Assembly: GCA_916048095.2 (NCBI GenBank)
Contig: OU696574.1
Location: 10,098,087 to 10,162,086 of the forward strand
DNA from: Sacculina carcini
Lineage: Eukaryota > Arthropoda > Thecostraca > Sacculinidae
DNA length: 64,000 bases
Direction: 5' to 3'
Shown: positions 1 through 12,619 of the stretch, one piece after another
Layout: every line of letters starts with the position of its first letter
How positions within the stretch are numbered: the stretch's first letter is position 1
Program-made: the position numbers and the translations under genes
The notes under the pieces: model-generated
The model's database searches: none
Seen by the model: only the letters and a program-made list of their open reading frames with translations
What the model was told of the DNA's origin: nothing

Positions 1-184
1 TCAGAGCGCTTGTGAAGGAGCCATAGAAAATACCTGATAGTGTTAAGTGCATGAAAAGAGCAAACAACGGTTTCCTAATGTGTTATGAAGTAAGTGTGTT
101 ATAAGACTATATGTAAACGATATAAAGTGTATGTAAAGGACAAACTTCAGTGTTTAGTGTTTGTAAAGGAACCAAATAAAGTAC

Positions 185-837
185 CTGAGAGCATTAAGAG
201 CGTGTAGAGGCGCAGCTTCGCCTAGCTCGTCCCACCAACCGTCGGCGTAGCGGCTGAACTTGGCCACTTCTCGCGCGTTGAGGGTTGAACCAGCTGGACT
301 GGCATGATGGTCATGTACTGTATCATTGATTAGAGGACACACACACCAGTACACACACTTTTCAGAAACGAAGGACGTTGTAGAAAGCACACAAAAGTGT
401 TTATAGATATATGGAGTGCAAGACGTTAAACAAGCGAATTCATTTCTCAATCAAGATTTATAGATATATCAACTGTTGTCGTAAAAAACAATTCGTAAAT
501 ATATTATCCTCAATTGTTCTAGTAAAGGATCTTGTATTTTGTATAAGTACACAAATTTAAATGTAGATAATGTAACAATAAATGTTAAATCACGAAATTT
601 CGCCAATCACGAAATCTCGCCAATCACGAAATTTTGTCAATATGTTTTCTGTTCCGTTCTGAATGGCAAAAAACATTTGATTTTGAATTTGAAATAACCT
701 GCCGCATGACTGCAGAAAGCGCTGGCGCCTACACTGTAATCGTTAACAATGGCACATCTTAACGGGGCAGTCGTATGTTTCGCGTGCAGTGCAGCACAAA
801 TACAGCGACCCACACGACGTGAACCGCTGCTCAGCAT
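185..837 (-). CDS. COQ3: COQ3 ubiquinone biosynthesis O-methyltransferase, 5' part (exons 1-2)
   Basis: COQ3 carries out the two O-methylations of coenzyme Q synthesis on the matrix side of the inner mitochondrial membrane. Two minus-strand coding exons are visible. Exon 1 (837-699) encodes 46 residues rich in Arg, Ser, Ala and Cys with few acids, which fits a mitochondrial presequence; I start it at the ATG at 837. Exon 2 (293-185) carries the family N-terminal signature: an N-A-R-E-V-A-K-F segment, then a W-W-D-E motif and a P-L-H-x-L-N-x-L-R motif. The junction is phase 1 (donor after 699, acceptor before 293) and stays in frame. The SAM-binding core would lie further along the minus strand, beyond base 1, so the gene is cut by the window edge. 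Exon 2 is a firm family match; exon 1 rests on phase and composition. Confidence 0.82.
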
Positions 838-1528
838 GACTGGGAGCGACACTCAAGCTGTGTATACATGTAAGGTATAACGAGCAACAAATACACACTC
901 CCGTCTACCAACGAGACACTTCAGATTAGAAGTATTCAATATTTTTCATAGTATACAAGATATACTGAAGTCATTTTATATGTTGGCAAAATGGGAATCA
1001 CATAAGCACTTCACGACATAAAACTTAAAATATATAGTATTCAATGATCGATAAAAAACAGACGAATGCATCATAATTAACCGAAGTCAGCAAACATTAT
1101 AATTGTAATAATTCAGTGTGCTCTTGTTATACGCAGTCTTGTTTTTATATTGTGCCTCATGAAATAATGTGAACAACCATATTAAAAAAACCAATATCAG
1201 TAGGCACAGTGGAAAAGAACATAAAACTCACCTAGTGAAAAAGCCGTCGAATATGAATCACAAATCAAAATGTTATTTGAATATTGCTGTTACCAGTGTT
1301 GGTATTTAATACTTCCTTCAATTGTACTTATTTATAGTTTATTTGCGTATGTCTTTATATTTTTGCAAGCACATGAAAAGCTTTTGCTTGTATGTGAATT
1401 TACAATACAATGTCGGGATTTTCGTCGTTTTCGTCTGACTCACGCCGTCTTCGCAACTAGACAAATAAGTGTTTGAAGCTAAATTATATAGTATTCTAAG
1501 ACACTTCGTATGACTTCGAAGTGAAGTA

Positions 1529-1839
1529 CAGGGGGTCCTCGACTTACGACGGAGATCCGTTCCTACGTCTCCGTCGTATGTCGAATTTTGATGTAAGTCG
1601 GGACACATTACATGTATATACGTAAGCCGTAATGGCACCTCTAGTAATGCGAAACACGTGTTTTTCCAAACAATTTTACTGTACTACTAGCTTTGACGGG
1701 AATTCCATATCAACTCGCAGTTCAGAAAGCAAAATTGCGTCGCACTTACGACGCAATCGACGTAACTCGAGCAGATGATTTCTAGCGTCGTATCCGCGAA
1801 ACGTCGCAAGTCGAGACCGTCGTAAACCGAGGCTCCCTG
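1529..1839. mobile_element. pogo/Tigger-like MITE
   Basis: Imperfect terminal inverted repeats begin CAGGGGGTCCTCGACTTACG and end in the complementary form at 1815-1839. TA dinucleotides sit at both ends (1527-1528 and 1840-1841), as expected for Tc1/mariner-pogo insertion. The terminus resembles the CAG..CCTCG(A/T)..TACGA ends of Tigger-type elements. No transposase is visible, so it is non-autonomous. Confidence 0.6.
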
Positions 1840-1849
1840 TACAATGTAA

Positions 1850-2198
1850 TATTTTTGCTAATTCAAGAATGGCGGCTCTGATAATCAGATTTAGCAATAC
1901 TCATTGATGATGCGTGAATAATTTATTACAGACGTTTACGCATGTTTAGGCTACAGGACGGTGGGACGTTTAAGGTCTATTATAACTATTAACACCAAAT
2001 TCAACCACTTTTAAAGACCAACAACGCACAACTCTGAATATACAAATTTGCAATTGTATTCCACTAGGGTTGTATATGAAGATGAGCACACCCCCTACCT
2101 CCCAAAATATAAACATGAAAAGTCACACACACACACACACAAACGATAGTGAAATGATCAATGTATTAGCCACGGCAAAAACACATCACCAATGAACC

Positions 2199-2232
<34 letters not shown>

Positions 2233-2997
2233 CCCAGCGTTGCTCATAATCAGCGAAGAAAATGAATTGGGAGAGAAGTTGAACGCGCGCGCACGTATGA
2301 ACAACAAAAGCCACGTGGAATGTGCGGCCAGTGCGCGCCAAAAAGTCGCACGTGACCGCTAGTCAAACCCACCTCCTCCACTCATGCTTCCGTTCTCACG
2401 AACACTGAAAAATAGCACACACACACACACACATACATAACAGTAAGAAATATATACCGCGCATTTCATCTGAAGGTCTCAAAAAGCGCTCATACGCACA
2501 CACCAAACACACACACACACACGTACACAGATAAGCATCGAAGAACCAAAAACACACACAAACACATGCAACTCTAACGCCTATAATTCAATGGGAAAAA
2601 ATTTATAGTGCAAATGTACAAAATTGGCAAAAACAATGGGAAAAACAAAAAAAATAAACAACGAACCACAGTGAAGAAATAAAATAAGGTGAATACACAT
2701 GCCAGGTTCAAGAAACACAATATATATATACATGCAATAAAACAGGAAGAATTCGCAAAAAAATAACTGTATATCTAATGGAATAAAATTGAAATAAAAT
2801 CTACGATAAAAAAGCTACAAATGACATAGCACATGACTCACCACAGTAGAACCACATTGCAGAGCGAGTTGTCAGCGGTGATTGGAGATATTTAGCACGT
2901 GAAATATGCCCACTGCCCATATTATTAATCGCTTGATATTTGTAGAAACCAAAAAACACGCCCCCAACTACAAACTACTAACTAGCCCACGATGAAA

Positions 2998-3035
<38 letters not shown>

Positions 3036-3260
3036 GAAACTTGGAGTTTGGAGCATGAAAATAAACACACACACATAGAAACAACTGCCCATATCCAAAT
3101 CACGTTAAATCCCCATCCATTAGCAAATATAACTGGAAGGACAGATACATGGACAATTGTATTTTATTGTTATTTAATATGTGTGTATATTTGTTAGTGT
3201 CTGCAGGTGTGTGTGTGTGTGTTTGAGTGATCCATGATTGGTCCTTTATTCGTATACTTT
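1850..3260. other. Gene-free stretch with many CA microsatellites
   Basis: No coding exon could be supported here. The stretch holds (CA)n runs at about 2124-2141, 2202-2230, 2416-2433, 2509-2521, 3000-3033 and 3063-3074, separated by A-rich unique DNA. It lies between the 5' end of COQ3 and the 3' end of the hnRNP K gene, both on the minus strand. Confidence 0.7.
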
Positions 3261-3265
3261 GTTAT

Positions 3266-3519
3266 CAGTGGCAACGCCATGAGAGGGACTTGGGGGGAGC
3301 TGAATCCCCCCACCAAAAGTCAAAATATTCCAAATCCCCCACACACAAAAAAAACTGACCATGAACATTTCGAGTGTATAGTTGTTCTTAGTATGTTTCG
3401 TAGTGAACCTTTCGAGTGTATAGTTTTTTAGTAAGTATGTTTCATCAAACCCCTGCATCTCATTTCCTTAGACCCCTTCACCCCCCAGCCCAGCGGGGAA
3501 AAACCTGGCGCCGCCACTG
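3266..3519. mobile_element. hAT-like MITE (CAGTGGCxxCGCC family)
   Basis: It starts CAGTGGCAACGCC and ends GGCGCCGCCACTG, the same termini as the elements near 33.5, 53.1 and 54.6 kb. The interior has G-rich and C-rich arms and a short segment (CATTTCGAGTGTAT) also seen in the 33.5 kb copy. No convincing 8-bp duplication is left. Confidence 0.6.
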
Positions 3520-3618
3520 CACAAACGCCTGTGGCAGTGACAGGAGCGACAGGAGCGTAGCAAGAGAGGAGGTGTACTGGCACCAGGCGCGCACGAAGAC
3601 GGTGCCGGCAATCGGAGA

Positions 3619-4395
3619 CTAGCGACTCATTGTTGAGTGCAAAACTTGTCGAACAACAAAATCACTAGTCTTCCAGATCGCCGACACCAAGAGGGAGGAG
3701 AAGACACCGCCACCACCAGAAGACACAGAAGAACACTAGATGCAACCCCCACGCCCCACCCCGCCGCTCTCCCCCATCACCACACACACACACACATATA
3801 TACACACATGCAAGACGTAGAATTGAAGCGAGAAAAGCGCCAGATGAGAATAGGCAGGCATATAACAAGATAGTATATAAGCGATGCACACACAAAACAC
3901 ACACACCAGATCTACTACAAGCCATTAGCGTTTACACACACACATACACACACACAACACTAGGACAGTCAAGAACCACAAAAACCTGAGCGCAAAAACC
4001 AAAGAAGCATGCAAATGTGTATGTATGTATGTCTATGTGTATGTATGTATATGCGCACGCAAGTGTGTGTATGTAAATGCATGTGTGTATGTGTATGCAT
4101 GTGTGTGTATACATGTGTACCTGTGTAAGTGTATCCATGTGTGTGTGTGTGTGTGTGTGTGTGTATGCATGTGTATCTGTATATATATATATATGTGTGT
4201 GTGTATCATCGAGTGGCACCTTTTTTGCAGCAGATAATGCGCCAGTTGCACTTCGTCTGCGTTGCCGACAATGGTGATGATCCGCTCACTGGCACCCTCC
4301 TTCGCCTCGTCAATGGTGATTATAGCGCCCGAGTCGTAGCGAATCTGACGAATTCGCGAGCCGCCCTTGCCAATAATGGCACCAGCACTCTGCCA

Positions 4396-4455
<60 letters not shown>

Positions 4456-7400
4456 TCATACAATACGTACACAGCACCGATACACAAGTAGAACACATTA
4501 AACACACACACCCACACACAACATATTACACAATGAAACACACACACACACATATATACAATACGTACATACTCACACACACACACGCGTGTGTGTGTGT
4601 GCATTTGTCTGTGTGTATGTATGTGTATGTATGTGTGTGTGTGTATGTATGTATGTGTATGTGTGTGTGTGTGTTAGCTACCGACCGATTTCGGGATGGA
4701 GAATTGTTGTCTTTCCGATCTATCACCACTTGCACTGCCACCACCACCACCGCCACCTCCACCTCCACCTCCGCCACCGCGGTGATAAGAACCACCGTAC
4801 GAGTCATCATAGCCGTAGTCGTAGTCCATGCCGCGTAAACCTCCGTGACTACACACACACACACACACAAATACACATGCACATATATACATGCATACAT
4901 ATACAAAATTGGCAACAGACCAAAAAACGGTTTAGTTATGATTGCATAATTACGTTTGTTATTCTTTTGATTTTTCTAAATGCATCAATAATTATCGTGG
5001 GAAATTATAACCTGTGCCAATTGTTGTGAATATAAATCAAGCAATCGGAGGAAAATTTCCAGCAGAAAATGATGGTACCAGATATCACTCATGTGTTGTG
5101 TCATGCATTCTGGGGAGGTGGTCCTCTCTAATACGTCTTCCGTCCTTGTGGCGTCATAGCTTGGAGAGGGTTGGTTCTGCGGTGGCAGCGAGCTGCACGG
5201 GACACACCTGTGTGTGTGCTCATAAGCTTCGGCTTCTTGCCGTGTAGCAGCTGTTACTTGAGCAGCCTTTAACCTTTTTAACTGTGTTTTTAAAAACTGT
5301 GTGTGTTGACCCGAAACATCCGAAAACACACTCCCCTTTCGTCTCCCCCTCGTCACCAACACCTACATCGTGGCCAATCACAGAGTTGCCAACCACCATA
5401 CACATGGGGCCACCTTAGGGTGGTAATAGTGTTTGCACTCTTCCTATGCTACTGGATTTGTCTGTAATTAATAATAATAATAATTATCAATCACTACATG
5501 CATTCGGCCCAAGCATTCACAAGAGTACATAAGATAATACAGTGGAACCTCGACATACGAGCTGCTCTACTTACGAGAAACTCGAGATACGAGCGGTCTT
5601 GCGAGCAAAAATCGTGCAATCGTGCCTTGTGTGTTGTGTTGTGTTTGTTGTGTTTGTGTTTATTGCGTCACTGACCCGCCACGACCACCGCGGCCGGAAT
5701 AATGTCCACCGCCGCCACCGCCGCCACGTCCTCTCATACCACCTCCTCCACCGCCGCCTCCTCCACTACGAGGAGAACCGCGGTACATGCCGCCGCGCCC
5801 TCCACCGCCGCCGCCGCCTCCGCCGCCGCCGCTGAAACGTCCGCGTCCGTCGGAAAAGCCACCGTACGTGCTGGCGTACTGCTCGACAAAATTGGACGGG
5901 TCGTACGGCTCGACCGGTCCTTTGATTGGATTCTTGATGAGCCAACACACACACACACACACGTACACGCACAGACACATAGGTTAGTTTACTTAGGTTA
6001 CCTTGAAGCTTAAACGTAAAAACGTTGAAGAATGTGGCTTATAATTGGCTCATTATATAGAGAGTACAGCATTTTCCCCCGAGTATAAGAAGCCACTTTG
6101 AAAAATTGTGGAAAAAGACTAGCTCCACGTAGAAGAGACCCCCTATTATATTGAAGTGTAAACATACACCAAAATACAATGGGCCGCTTATACGCGGGAA
6201 AGATAGATTAGGTTAGATTGGCACGCTAGCGACATCCACACACCTCTTCCAGCAGTTTCATAATCTCGGTGAGACAATCGACCACCTTGTCGGGTGATCC
6301 GTTGAGTTGCGTCACACGATCGGTTGAGTAGGGACACGGCTCGGTGAATACCTTGATGCGAGCGCCAGTTTTCTACACACAAACACACACACACACACAC
6401 ACAAGAACACGTACATTAGGGTGGTCATAGGTTCTCATTTGCGACGAACAAGTCATCATTTTGCCTGTGCGGGTTCTTTCGTCTGCCCTCAGAAAGCAAA
6501 AAAGTCAATTGAAACATTTAGCCTAGAAAATAGCTATTGAAGACATTTGAAATATAAAAATGTCAATTTTTCGCGCGTCTATGCACAAAAGTGTCCTCTG
6601 TTTAAAGATTCCGAATATGGTTACCCTAACATTCATCCAAGCAGTTTGTACACAAGACGTTGTCAGACCCAACCACCACACACAAAAATCTAGTATGAAT
6701 GTGAATATGCCAAACAAACTCAAAATACCCTAGCCCATTTGGCAAATTCGATGCAAACATATTATTTAAACATAAATTTGATCAAAATAGATGTTTGCTA
6801 GGCAGTTTTTTACAAAATAAAAGTTGCAAATAAATGACGCGACTAAATTGCAACATCTGCATCTTGCAAATCTAAAATGGTCACAATAGAACAGTCGATT
6901 GTTGCAACTAACTACTCGCCAGAAAACAATAACAATTAGTGATTTTCACAACGCCAGCAAAAAAAATTCGGTTATTAGCATAAGCCATACAAATACTGTC
7001 TAACCAGATATAGCATGTGTTCGGATTGTGTTATAAATGTATACACACAGACACCTACACATAGAGACAGACAGGCATACAGACACATATGCGAGCACAA
7101 GCTCACATGCAATAAAACATAATTGTGTAGCAATCACCACACATACGTAAGCACTTAATGACACAGAAACACACAAACACACACACACAAACACACACAC
7201 ACACACACAAACACACGCATGCCAGTATTTGTTTACACTACATTGCCATGACAATTCGAAACTAATGCAATTTGCACGCACACACACACAGACAGACAGA
7301 CAGGCACACGCGCACACATACATATTCAATTACAGTGCACAATGGTGTGCATATTGACCCGGTTGTCATGACAACACAGTATACGCCCAAGCACAACACA

Positions 7401-8182
7401 GCACACGCACAATTTAATAAATCGATTCGCCTAGCGTGTACACACATACACACACGCTCGTAAACAAACACAAACAAACTACATGGAGACCAACGGGAAT
7501 AATTCATTCAGGTAAAATGAAAATATAAAAGCCAGCAGACACGAAACAAAACAATACACTACGCAAAAATAAACAACACTTGTACAAAAACATGTGTTTG
7601 TATGTATGTGTGTGTGTGTGTGTGTGTGGGTGTTCTTCAAGAGGCTTGTAAATCCCGCCTTCCAGATGTTGAATTTCTTTCAGAATGTATTACCCAGAGT
7701 TTCTATTACTCTATTTAGGAAACTTTATTTATATATATGTCGTTTTTCCCGGCGTTTTGTTAGTCTAAACTTGTGATTTAGGCTGTTTTTGGAGAATTCA
7801 AATAATTTGTTCTTTTCCCGTGAGACATCTCTATGAATTGTGATCAAGTCTCTTCTAACCCTCCTAAATCGTCCAGATCAGTGGTTCCCAACCGGTGTGC
7901 CGTGAGATCTTTTGAGGGTGCCGCCAAAATTCAGGGGAAAATGGCATATTTGTATTATAATACCATTTTTTGTAATAGCAGGATCAGTGAAATGACAATT
8001 TTTGATATATATGTATGAGGTGCTACACCGATGCAAAATGTCGAAATGGAAAAAATATATAATAAAAACAACGGATATTTAAAATATGCATTTCCTTATA
8101 AGTGTCGGGAGCTTTTGAAATGCTTACCAAGGGTGTCGCAAACTAGACAAGTTTGGAAACCACTGTTGTGTGTCTGTGTGTA

Positions 8183-8213
<31 letters not shown>

Positions 8214-11200
8214 TGAAGGCCGCACCTCGCGCAGATCCTTGATCTTGAAGCCCGATCGGCCAATGATGCTGCCTGCCTGTGAAGTATTGACCAACACACG
8301 CAGCTCACTGTCGTTTTCCTCAGCATCACGACCGGCCGTCTGAAGTCGCACAACAGAGCACACCGCAATGACAACGCCCGTAGTCGCACAGCTAAGCGTG
8401 TTGGTGATAGCCTAGTGTTAGTGTACGATGGTTTACAGCGCGAGAGATCGCGGGTTCAAATCTGAGCTGATGGAAAGTTTTCACATTGGGACGCTAGTTG
8501 GAACCTTTGTAGGAAATTCGGTTCTACTTAGGCTTTGGATACCAGAGCCGACCCAGGAAACGAACACCCTACAAAAGGGTAGATCTCGGACACCTATGCG
8601 GTTCCTCCTCGTAGTTGACGCATATATGGCCTGATATATGGCAGACGTACGTCGCACGAGGAAATTACTCCCCACTAGTGGATTTAGATGCTTATGTGTA
8701 GACCCCATACAGAAACAACAATACCTAATACAAAAAAACAGCCGCATAGATTGTGAAGTGTGTTGAATGTGAGTGTATGTACGTATGTGTGTGCAGTATT
8801 TCATTTACCTCATCTAGTATAGGTAACAGTTCTTCGACGACTTTCAGCGCCACATCTCGATCTGCACCTATGTTGATTACACTACACACCAACATACAAA
8901 CGTTTACGTGTCTTCAGCAGTACACTTCATTGTACAACACACACACACACATACGCTGGGCTCACGAATGGATAATTTCATTCCACCGATAGGCGCACAT
9001 TCACAGCCCACAAGTATACACCACCCAATCCTACCTGAAACAGCCCCTTGCTACAATTGCTAAACCCGGCCACAGAACACACAGCAGCTACCGTCCGTCT
9101 AAACACCCTCAACCTCTGTCCTTCGCTGTTCTGTCCTCTCTCTCTCTCTCTCTCTCTCGTCCATCCAGCCGCACAACATTGACGAAACGACCCCCCCAAC
9201 CAAAAAAAAACACGACGCAAGAAAGAAACAGGTGAAAGAAAAAAAGAGAAAAGAACAAATACGAGATATCCAGCCAGCGATACAAAGACACAGGGTGATC
9301 TATGAACAGGATCGATGCAAAGACAGTCAAGTATAAAACATGCTTTGCATCGTCTTGAGATCAGATCTCTGGGTGGTAATCGCTGTAGCAGCTACAACGA
9401 AGCAGCGCAAGGCGACCACACACCCTGCCCTTGGTGTAATGGTGTAAAGGTGGTGTAATGGTGGTGGTGAAGGTGGATGGTGGTGGTGGTAGTGGAGACA
9501 GACTGGCGTACCGTTCAGGGCCGAGAGTGTCGGGAATGGACAATGTGGCACCGTACTGAAGATGGCCCGCGACACACACACAAACACAAGCACACACACA
9601 CACACACACAGTGGGCCCGTTCAGTGGGAGGTACGGACACACGGACACAATTTCGGGCACGCAGGTTCCAATGGCGATGAGGCGGCGGTCGGGACGGGCG
9701 GATGGTGTAGAGGTAGTGGGACACCATGGGCGGGTGTACCACGGGACACGCCAACCAATACACACACACACACGCACACACACACACACACAAATAAACA
9801 ACTTTGTTAGCACACACAGTGGAATGTTACACAGTTCGCCAGATACACGAGGCATGATCGAATCAAAACTTCAGAAGTACTTCTAAGCGTTCGATTGAGA
9901 CTTTAGAAGTACTTCGGAAGTATTTGTTCGAATCGTCTGAAGTGAATCGAGAAGTTGTCATTTATGGCGCAGAACAGGGATTCATTTAGTTTGTGTTTCT
10001 TTCCCGAACATTTATTCCTAGCCTAATTCGTTCAGAACTGCAAAAATACTTAACTGAACTTAGAAATATCACGGAAAAAATGAAATCGTACGCAGAAATA
10101 TTAACACGTGAGCGGAACACCTGGTAATTAACTGATAAAGAATAATGAATGCCACGCACTTTTGAACCAGTTTTCGGTACTTTGGAAGTTGCTCCTTATG
10201 AAGTGGTGAATCAAACAAAACCCTCCATTTTGCGATAATAAAATCAACTTGAGACATTTGCCCGTCGGATACTGCTTGCCAATGTCAATGAAAACAGAAA
10301 TAACAAACAAAAGAGGGACAAATGTGAAGGTCGCACCTTCTCGCGCAGTCCTTTGATGGTGCCTCCGCCCTTGCCAATAACACCGCCGGCAAGCTGCGAT
10401 CAGGCAAACACACAAAGGCAAAAATAGTGGGCGATACGAGAGACAAAGTAACAAATGTAAACACATGGAGATTCCTGACAACGGCATAATGCAGAACCTC
10501 CAAGAACTATGGAGAATAACAAAAGAAGTTCATTGTTGATATGAAAAACATACCAAGAGCTAATCAAAATTTACACCCAACTTTGATAGCTGAAATCACA
10601 TTTGAATAATAAATTGGTCCACAGAGAGACACGACAACATTGACAGAAGCGTGAACAAATCAAACCAACCAGCTCCCACAAGAGCAATGGCGAACACACA
10701 ACAAACACACATACACACAAATCAGAACAGCTTCCAACAGCACAAGACAACCAAAAGAAAATGTATTCTGATGATTCTGACAATTCAAACACAGCCATTC
10801 ACTATTGTAACTGCTGTATTGAGACTCGTAAATCTGCAAAGACACAACGTATGCCCATCTATAGTGAAAATGTGCGCGATATTTCATACACACACGGCAT
10901 ATATAAACGCGAGTGGGCCATATTCGCACATAAATATACATAGACAAACACACATGCTGTCCAGACGACTCGCACGAATGGCTTGAAATTCAAAACACAC
11001 AATCTAGCGATTCTAGAACACACATCAAACACAGACAAGCAGACAGACAGACAGACAGACGGGTGCAGATAGGCACCATGATTGGATAAGGCCAGAACCA
11101 AGACATGGTAAACAAACGCAGCAAGACCAAACACAAGCCACACACACACACACCCAGACAGGCTATTTAATCTCAAGAGCAAACAAACATTAGCTGCCAT

Positions 11201-12615
11201 TCAGAAACAGTGCATACCAGAAGCCAGTTCATTGTGATGCAATATGCAACATGCACCCCATCACTGATCTGTCCGTCTGTCTGTGTGTGCGTGTGTGTGT
11301 GTGTGTGTGTGTGCTGTTGGCAATTACAGCAGGATAAAAATGTATAAATACTAGTCCAGTAAAGCGGAAAACAACAGAACACACTAATACACACACACAC
11401 ACACAGCAGGACAAGCATGCACGCATACACACTCAAACACATCCCTCACTTAACCGGCACACACACACACACATACACACAAAGGCACATACACATACAC
11501 ACATACACATACACACATACACATACACGTCGCGATCACTGTGAGGTGTTGCTACACAGTCATTGGACATAACTTCACGTTATTATAACTTTACCAGTGC
11601 ATTATAGACATACAGGACAGAACATATGAATACGCAGTAACGTTGGCAAAAAAATAACCTGATTTTATTGAAATTTGCTTATCCCTTCATATTGCCCTTC
11701 TAGCATTTTCCACACAGATCTTTATCACCCCGTTTGCTTCAGGTATGTCGTTACTTTCAAATTTAAAATCTTCGAAACAAAAAATTGTTCTACGTCTTCT
11801 ATGCGTGGTTGTTGAAAATACACTATTGCTCCTGTTATTTCACTATATACCAGTATTTATAGTAGTACTTATAGATTGTGAGTGTGGGTTTGACACTTAC
11901 AGGTAGAGTGTGAGCTATACACCTCATACTCTACCTGCACACTTTGTGATTTGTGATTGAAATGTGCCTTCTATTTTTCACTTGTCTTGTAATTATACAG
12001 GAATATTCAACATAGATGCCTGAAAGAAGCCTGAAGAGCCTTCCTGAAGAGAAAGAAGCCTTTTAGCCTTCTTCTAGATCATGGGTTCTTAACCTTTCCT
12101 CGCTGATTGCCCACTTCTTAATGAGCCCAATCTCTTCATTTTCCACACAACAGCGCTGATAAATTCAATAAATTCAGTTGTTACATTAAAGTAAATGGCA
12201 TTAGAGGTTATTTGAAACAAAAATATACGAATTTGAATTGATAAAAACACAAACATAGTTGTCCTGTTCTGTCCAACCTTTAGCTTCCCACTTGGCAACT
12301 CTTCCATTCCCCACCAGTGGGAAATTTATCACAAGTTAAGAACCACTGGTCTAGGCATTGTCGAGAAGAATTTAGAACTGTTTACGTAATTAAATGAGAA
12401 GTCGTTGTTGACAAAAATCTTACCTCTTACTTCTCACTATCCCTATACTATAGATATATCTACTCTCTCACACACACACACACAAACATACAAACACAAA
12501 CACAAACTCAGTTAGAACTGACCCTGCTCTCGACGAGAAGTCGCAGCGTCATGTCCTGGGGACGATAGCGTTTATTGGCTCGGGATCCAGATTCACCGTC
12601 CATATTGCGCTTCAT
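3619..12615 (-). CDS. HNRNPK: hnRNP K homologue (three KH domains, RGG box)
   Basis: This is a poly(C)-binding nuclear RNA/ssDNA-binding protein of the hnRNP K family. Supported coding exons on the minus strand are 12615-12523, 10393-10337, 9555-9512, 8881-8809, 8339-8226, 6372-6244, 5932-5676, 4848-4686 and 4389-4220, and every junction keeps frame. KH1 (about residues 24-89) has GKGG, KH2 (about 100-170) has GRSG, and KH3 (C-terminal) has GKGG after an F-S-I-P-K motif. Between KH2 and KH3 is an N-P-I-K-G-x-x-x-P-Y-D-P block, diagnostic of hnRNP K, and a glycine/RGG-rich segment. The start ATG (12615) lies just inside an exon preceded by a GT-rich acceptor, so a 5'UTR intron is likely. The supported exons total 1100 nt and end two bases into a codon. 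A 46-nt terminal exon at 3664-3619 fits the phase and would give 381 aa, but it is tentative. Confidence 0.9.
4137..4201. repeat. (GT)n/(AT)n microsatellite beside hnRNP K exon 9
   Basis: A (GT)n run at about 4139-4165 and a short (AT)n run at 4181-4195 lie immediately 3' (on the minus strand) of the KH3 exon donor. Confidence 0.85.
4396..4454. repeat. (AT)n microsatellite at the KH3 exon acceptor
   Basis: About 29 TA units end six bases from the acceptor of the KH3 exon (exon end 4389, read on the minus strand). The usual polypyrimidine tract is replaced by (TA)n. Confidence 0.9.
5035..5275 (+). mobile_element. tRNA-Val-derived SINE, 5'-truncated copy
   Basis: It matches the body of the SINE at 52,271 and 60,367 from the CCAGCAGAAAATGATGGTAC segment through CATAAGCTTCGGCTTCTT to the GTGTAGCAGCTG tail. 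The tRNA-like head is missing. It lies in the hnRNP K intron between exons 8 and 7, in antisense to the gene. Confidence 0.75.
5404..5475 (+). repeat. Interspersed repeat fragment shared with 32.57-32.65 kb
   Basis: The segment GGGGCCACCTTAGGGTGG, then TAGTGTTTGCACTCTT and a CTACTGGATTTG(T/C)CTGTAATT end, recurs at 32,567-32,640. Both copies end in (AAT)n-like sequence. Family unknown; a SINE or MITE tail is possible. Confidence 0.6.
5540..5605 (+). mobile_element. pogo/Tigger-like terminus fragment
   Basis: CAGTGGAACCTCGACATACGAG followed by further TACGAG units resembles one end of a Tigger-type element. Only this end is present, and it lies against the RGG-coding exon of hnRNP K. Confidence 0.45.
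6068..6205. mobile_element. Short TIR element (TTTTCCC..TATAAGA termini)
   Basis: Termini ATTTTCCCCCGAGTATAAGA and CGCTTATACGCGGGAAAG are imperfect inverted repeats. The interior (GGAAAAAG, AAGAGACCCCCTATT) matches the elements at 21,113-21,590 and 22,670-22,850. It lies in an hnRNP K intron. Confidence 0.55.
7879..8166. mobile_element. hAT-like MITE (CAGTGGTTCCCAACC termini)
   Basis: It starts CAGTGGTTCCCAACCGGTG and ends TTTGGAAACCACTG, the CAGTGGTTC..GAACCACTG termini common in hAT elements. It occupies the hnRNP K intron between exons 6 and 5. No clear 8-bp duplication was seen. Confidence 0.6.
8396..8715 (+). mobile_element. Possible third tRNA-derived SINE
   Basis: A TAGCCTAGTGTTAGTG segment resembles an A box, and GGGTTCAAATCTG about 45 bases later resembles a B box. 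About 260 bases of unique body follow. No second copy was seen in this window, so this rests on the promoter-like boxes only. Confidence 0.4.
9850..10150 (+). repeat. Interspersed repeat, inverted partner of 14.28-14.54 kb
   Basis: The segment with TTCAGAAGTACTTC, CGAATCGAGAA, ATGGCGCA..GGATTCATTT, AATTCGTTCAGAA and GGAACAC..GGTAATTAACTGATAAA reappears in reverse complement at about 14,285-14,540. The pair flanks hnRNP K exons 1 and 2. Family unknown; no coding capacity seen. Confidence 0.65.
12083..12343. mobile_element. hAT-like MITE (TTCTTAACC termini)
   Basis: It starts CATGGGTTCTTAACC and ends AAGTTAAGAACCACTG. Flanking octamers TTCTAGAT and GTCTAGGC share TCTAG, consistent with a decayed 8-bp target duplication. 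It sits in the first coding intron of hnRNP K. Confidence 0.65.
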
Positions 12616-12619
12616 ACCT

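Noticed and set aside
9611..9855. Further KH1 exon candidate on the minus strand near 9.65 kb
   Set aside because: The frame contains a VPP-like stretch, but there is no AG acceptor nearby and the joins 10,337 to 9,555 and 9,512 to 8,881 already complete KH1 with matching phase.
11030..11060. Short tandem GACA/CAGA runs as a CRISPR or regulatory array
   Set aside because: They are simple microsatellites; CRISPR arrays do not occur in animal nuclear DNA and no spacer structure is present.
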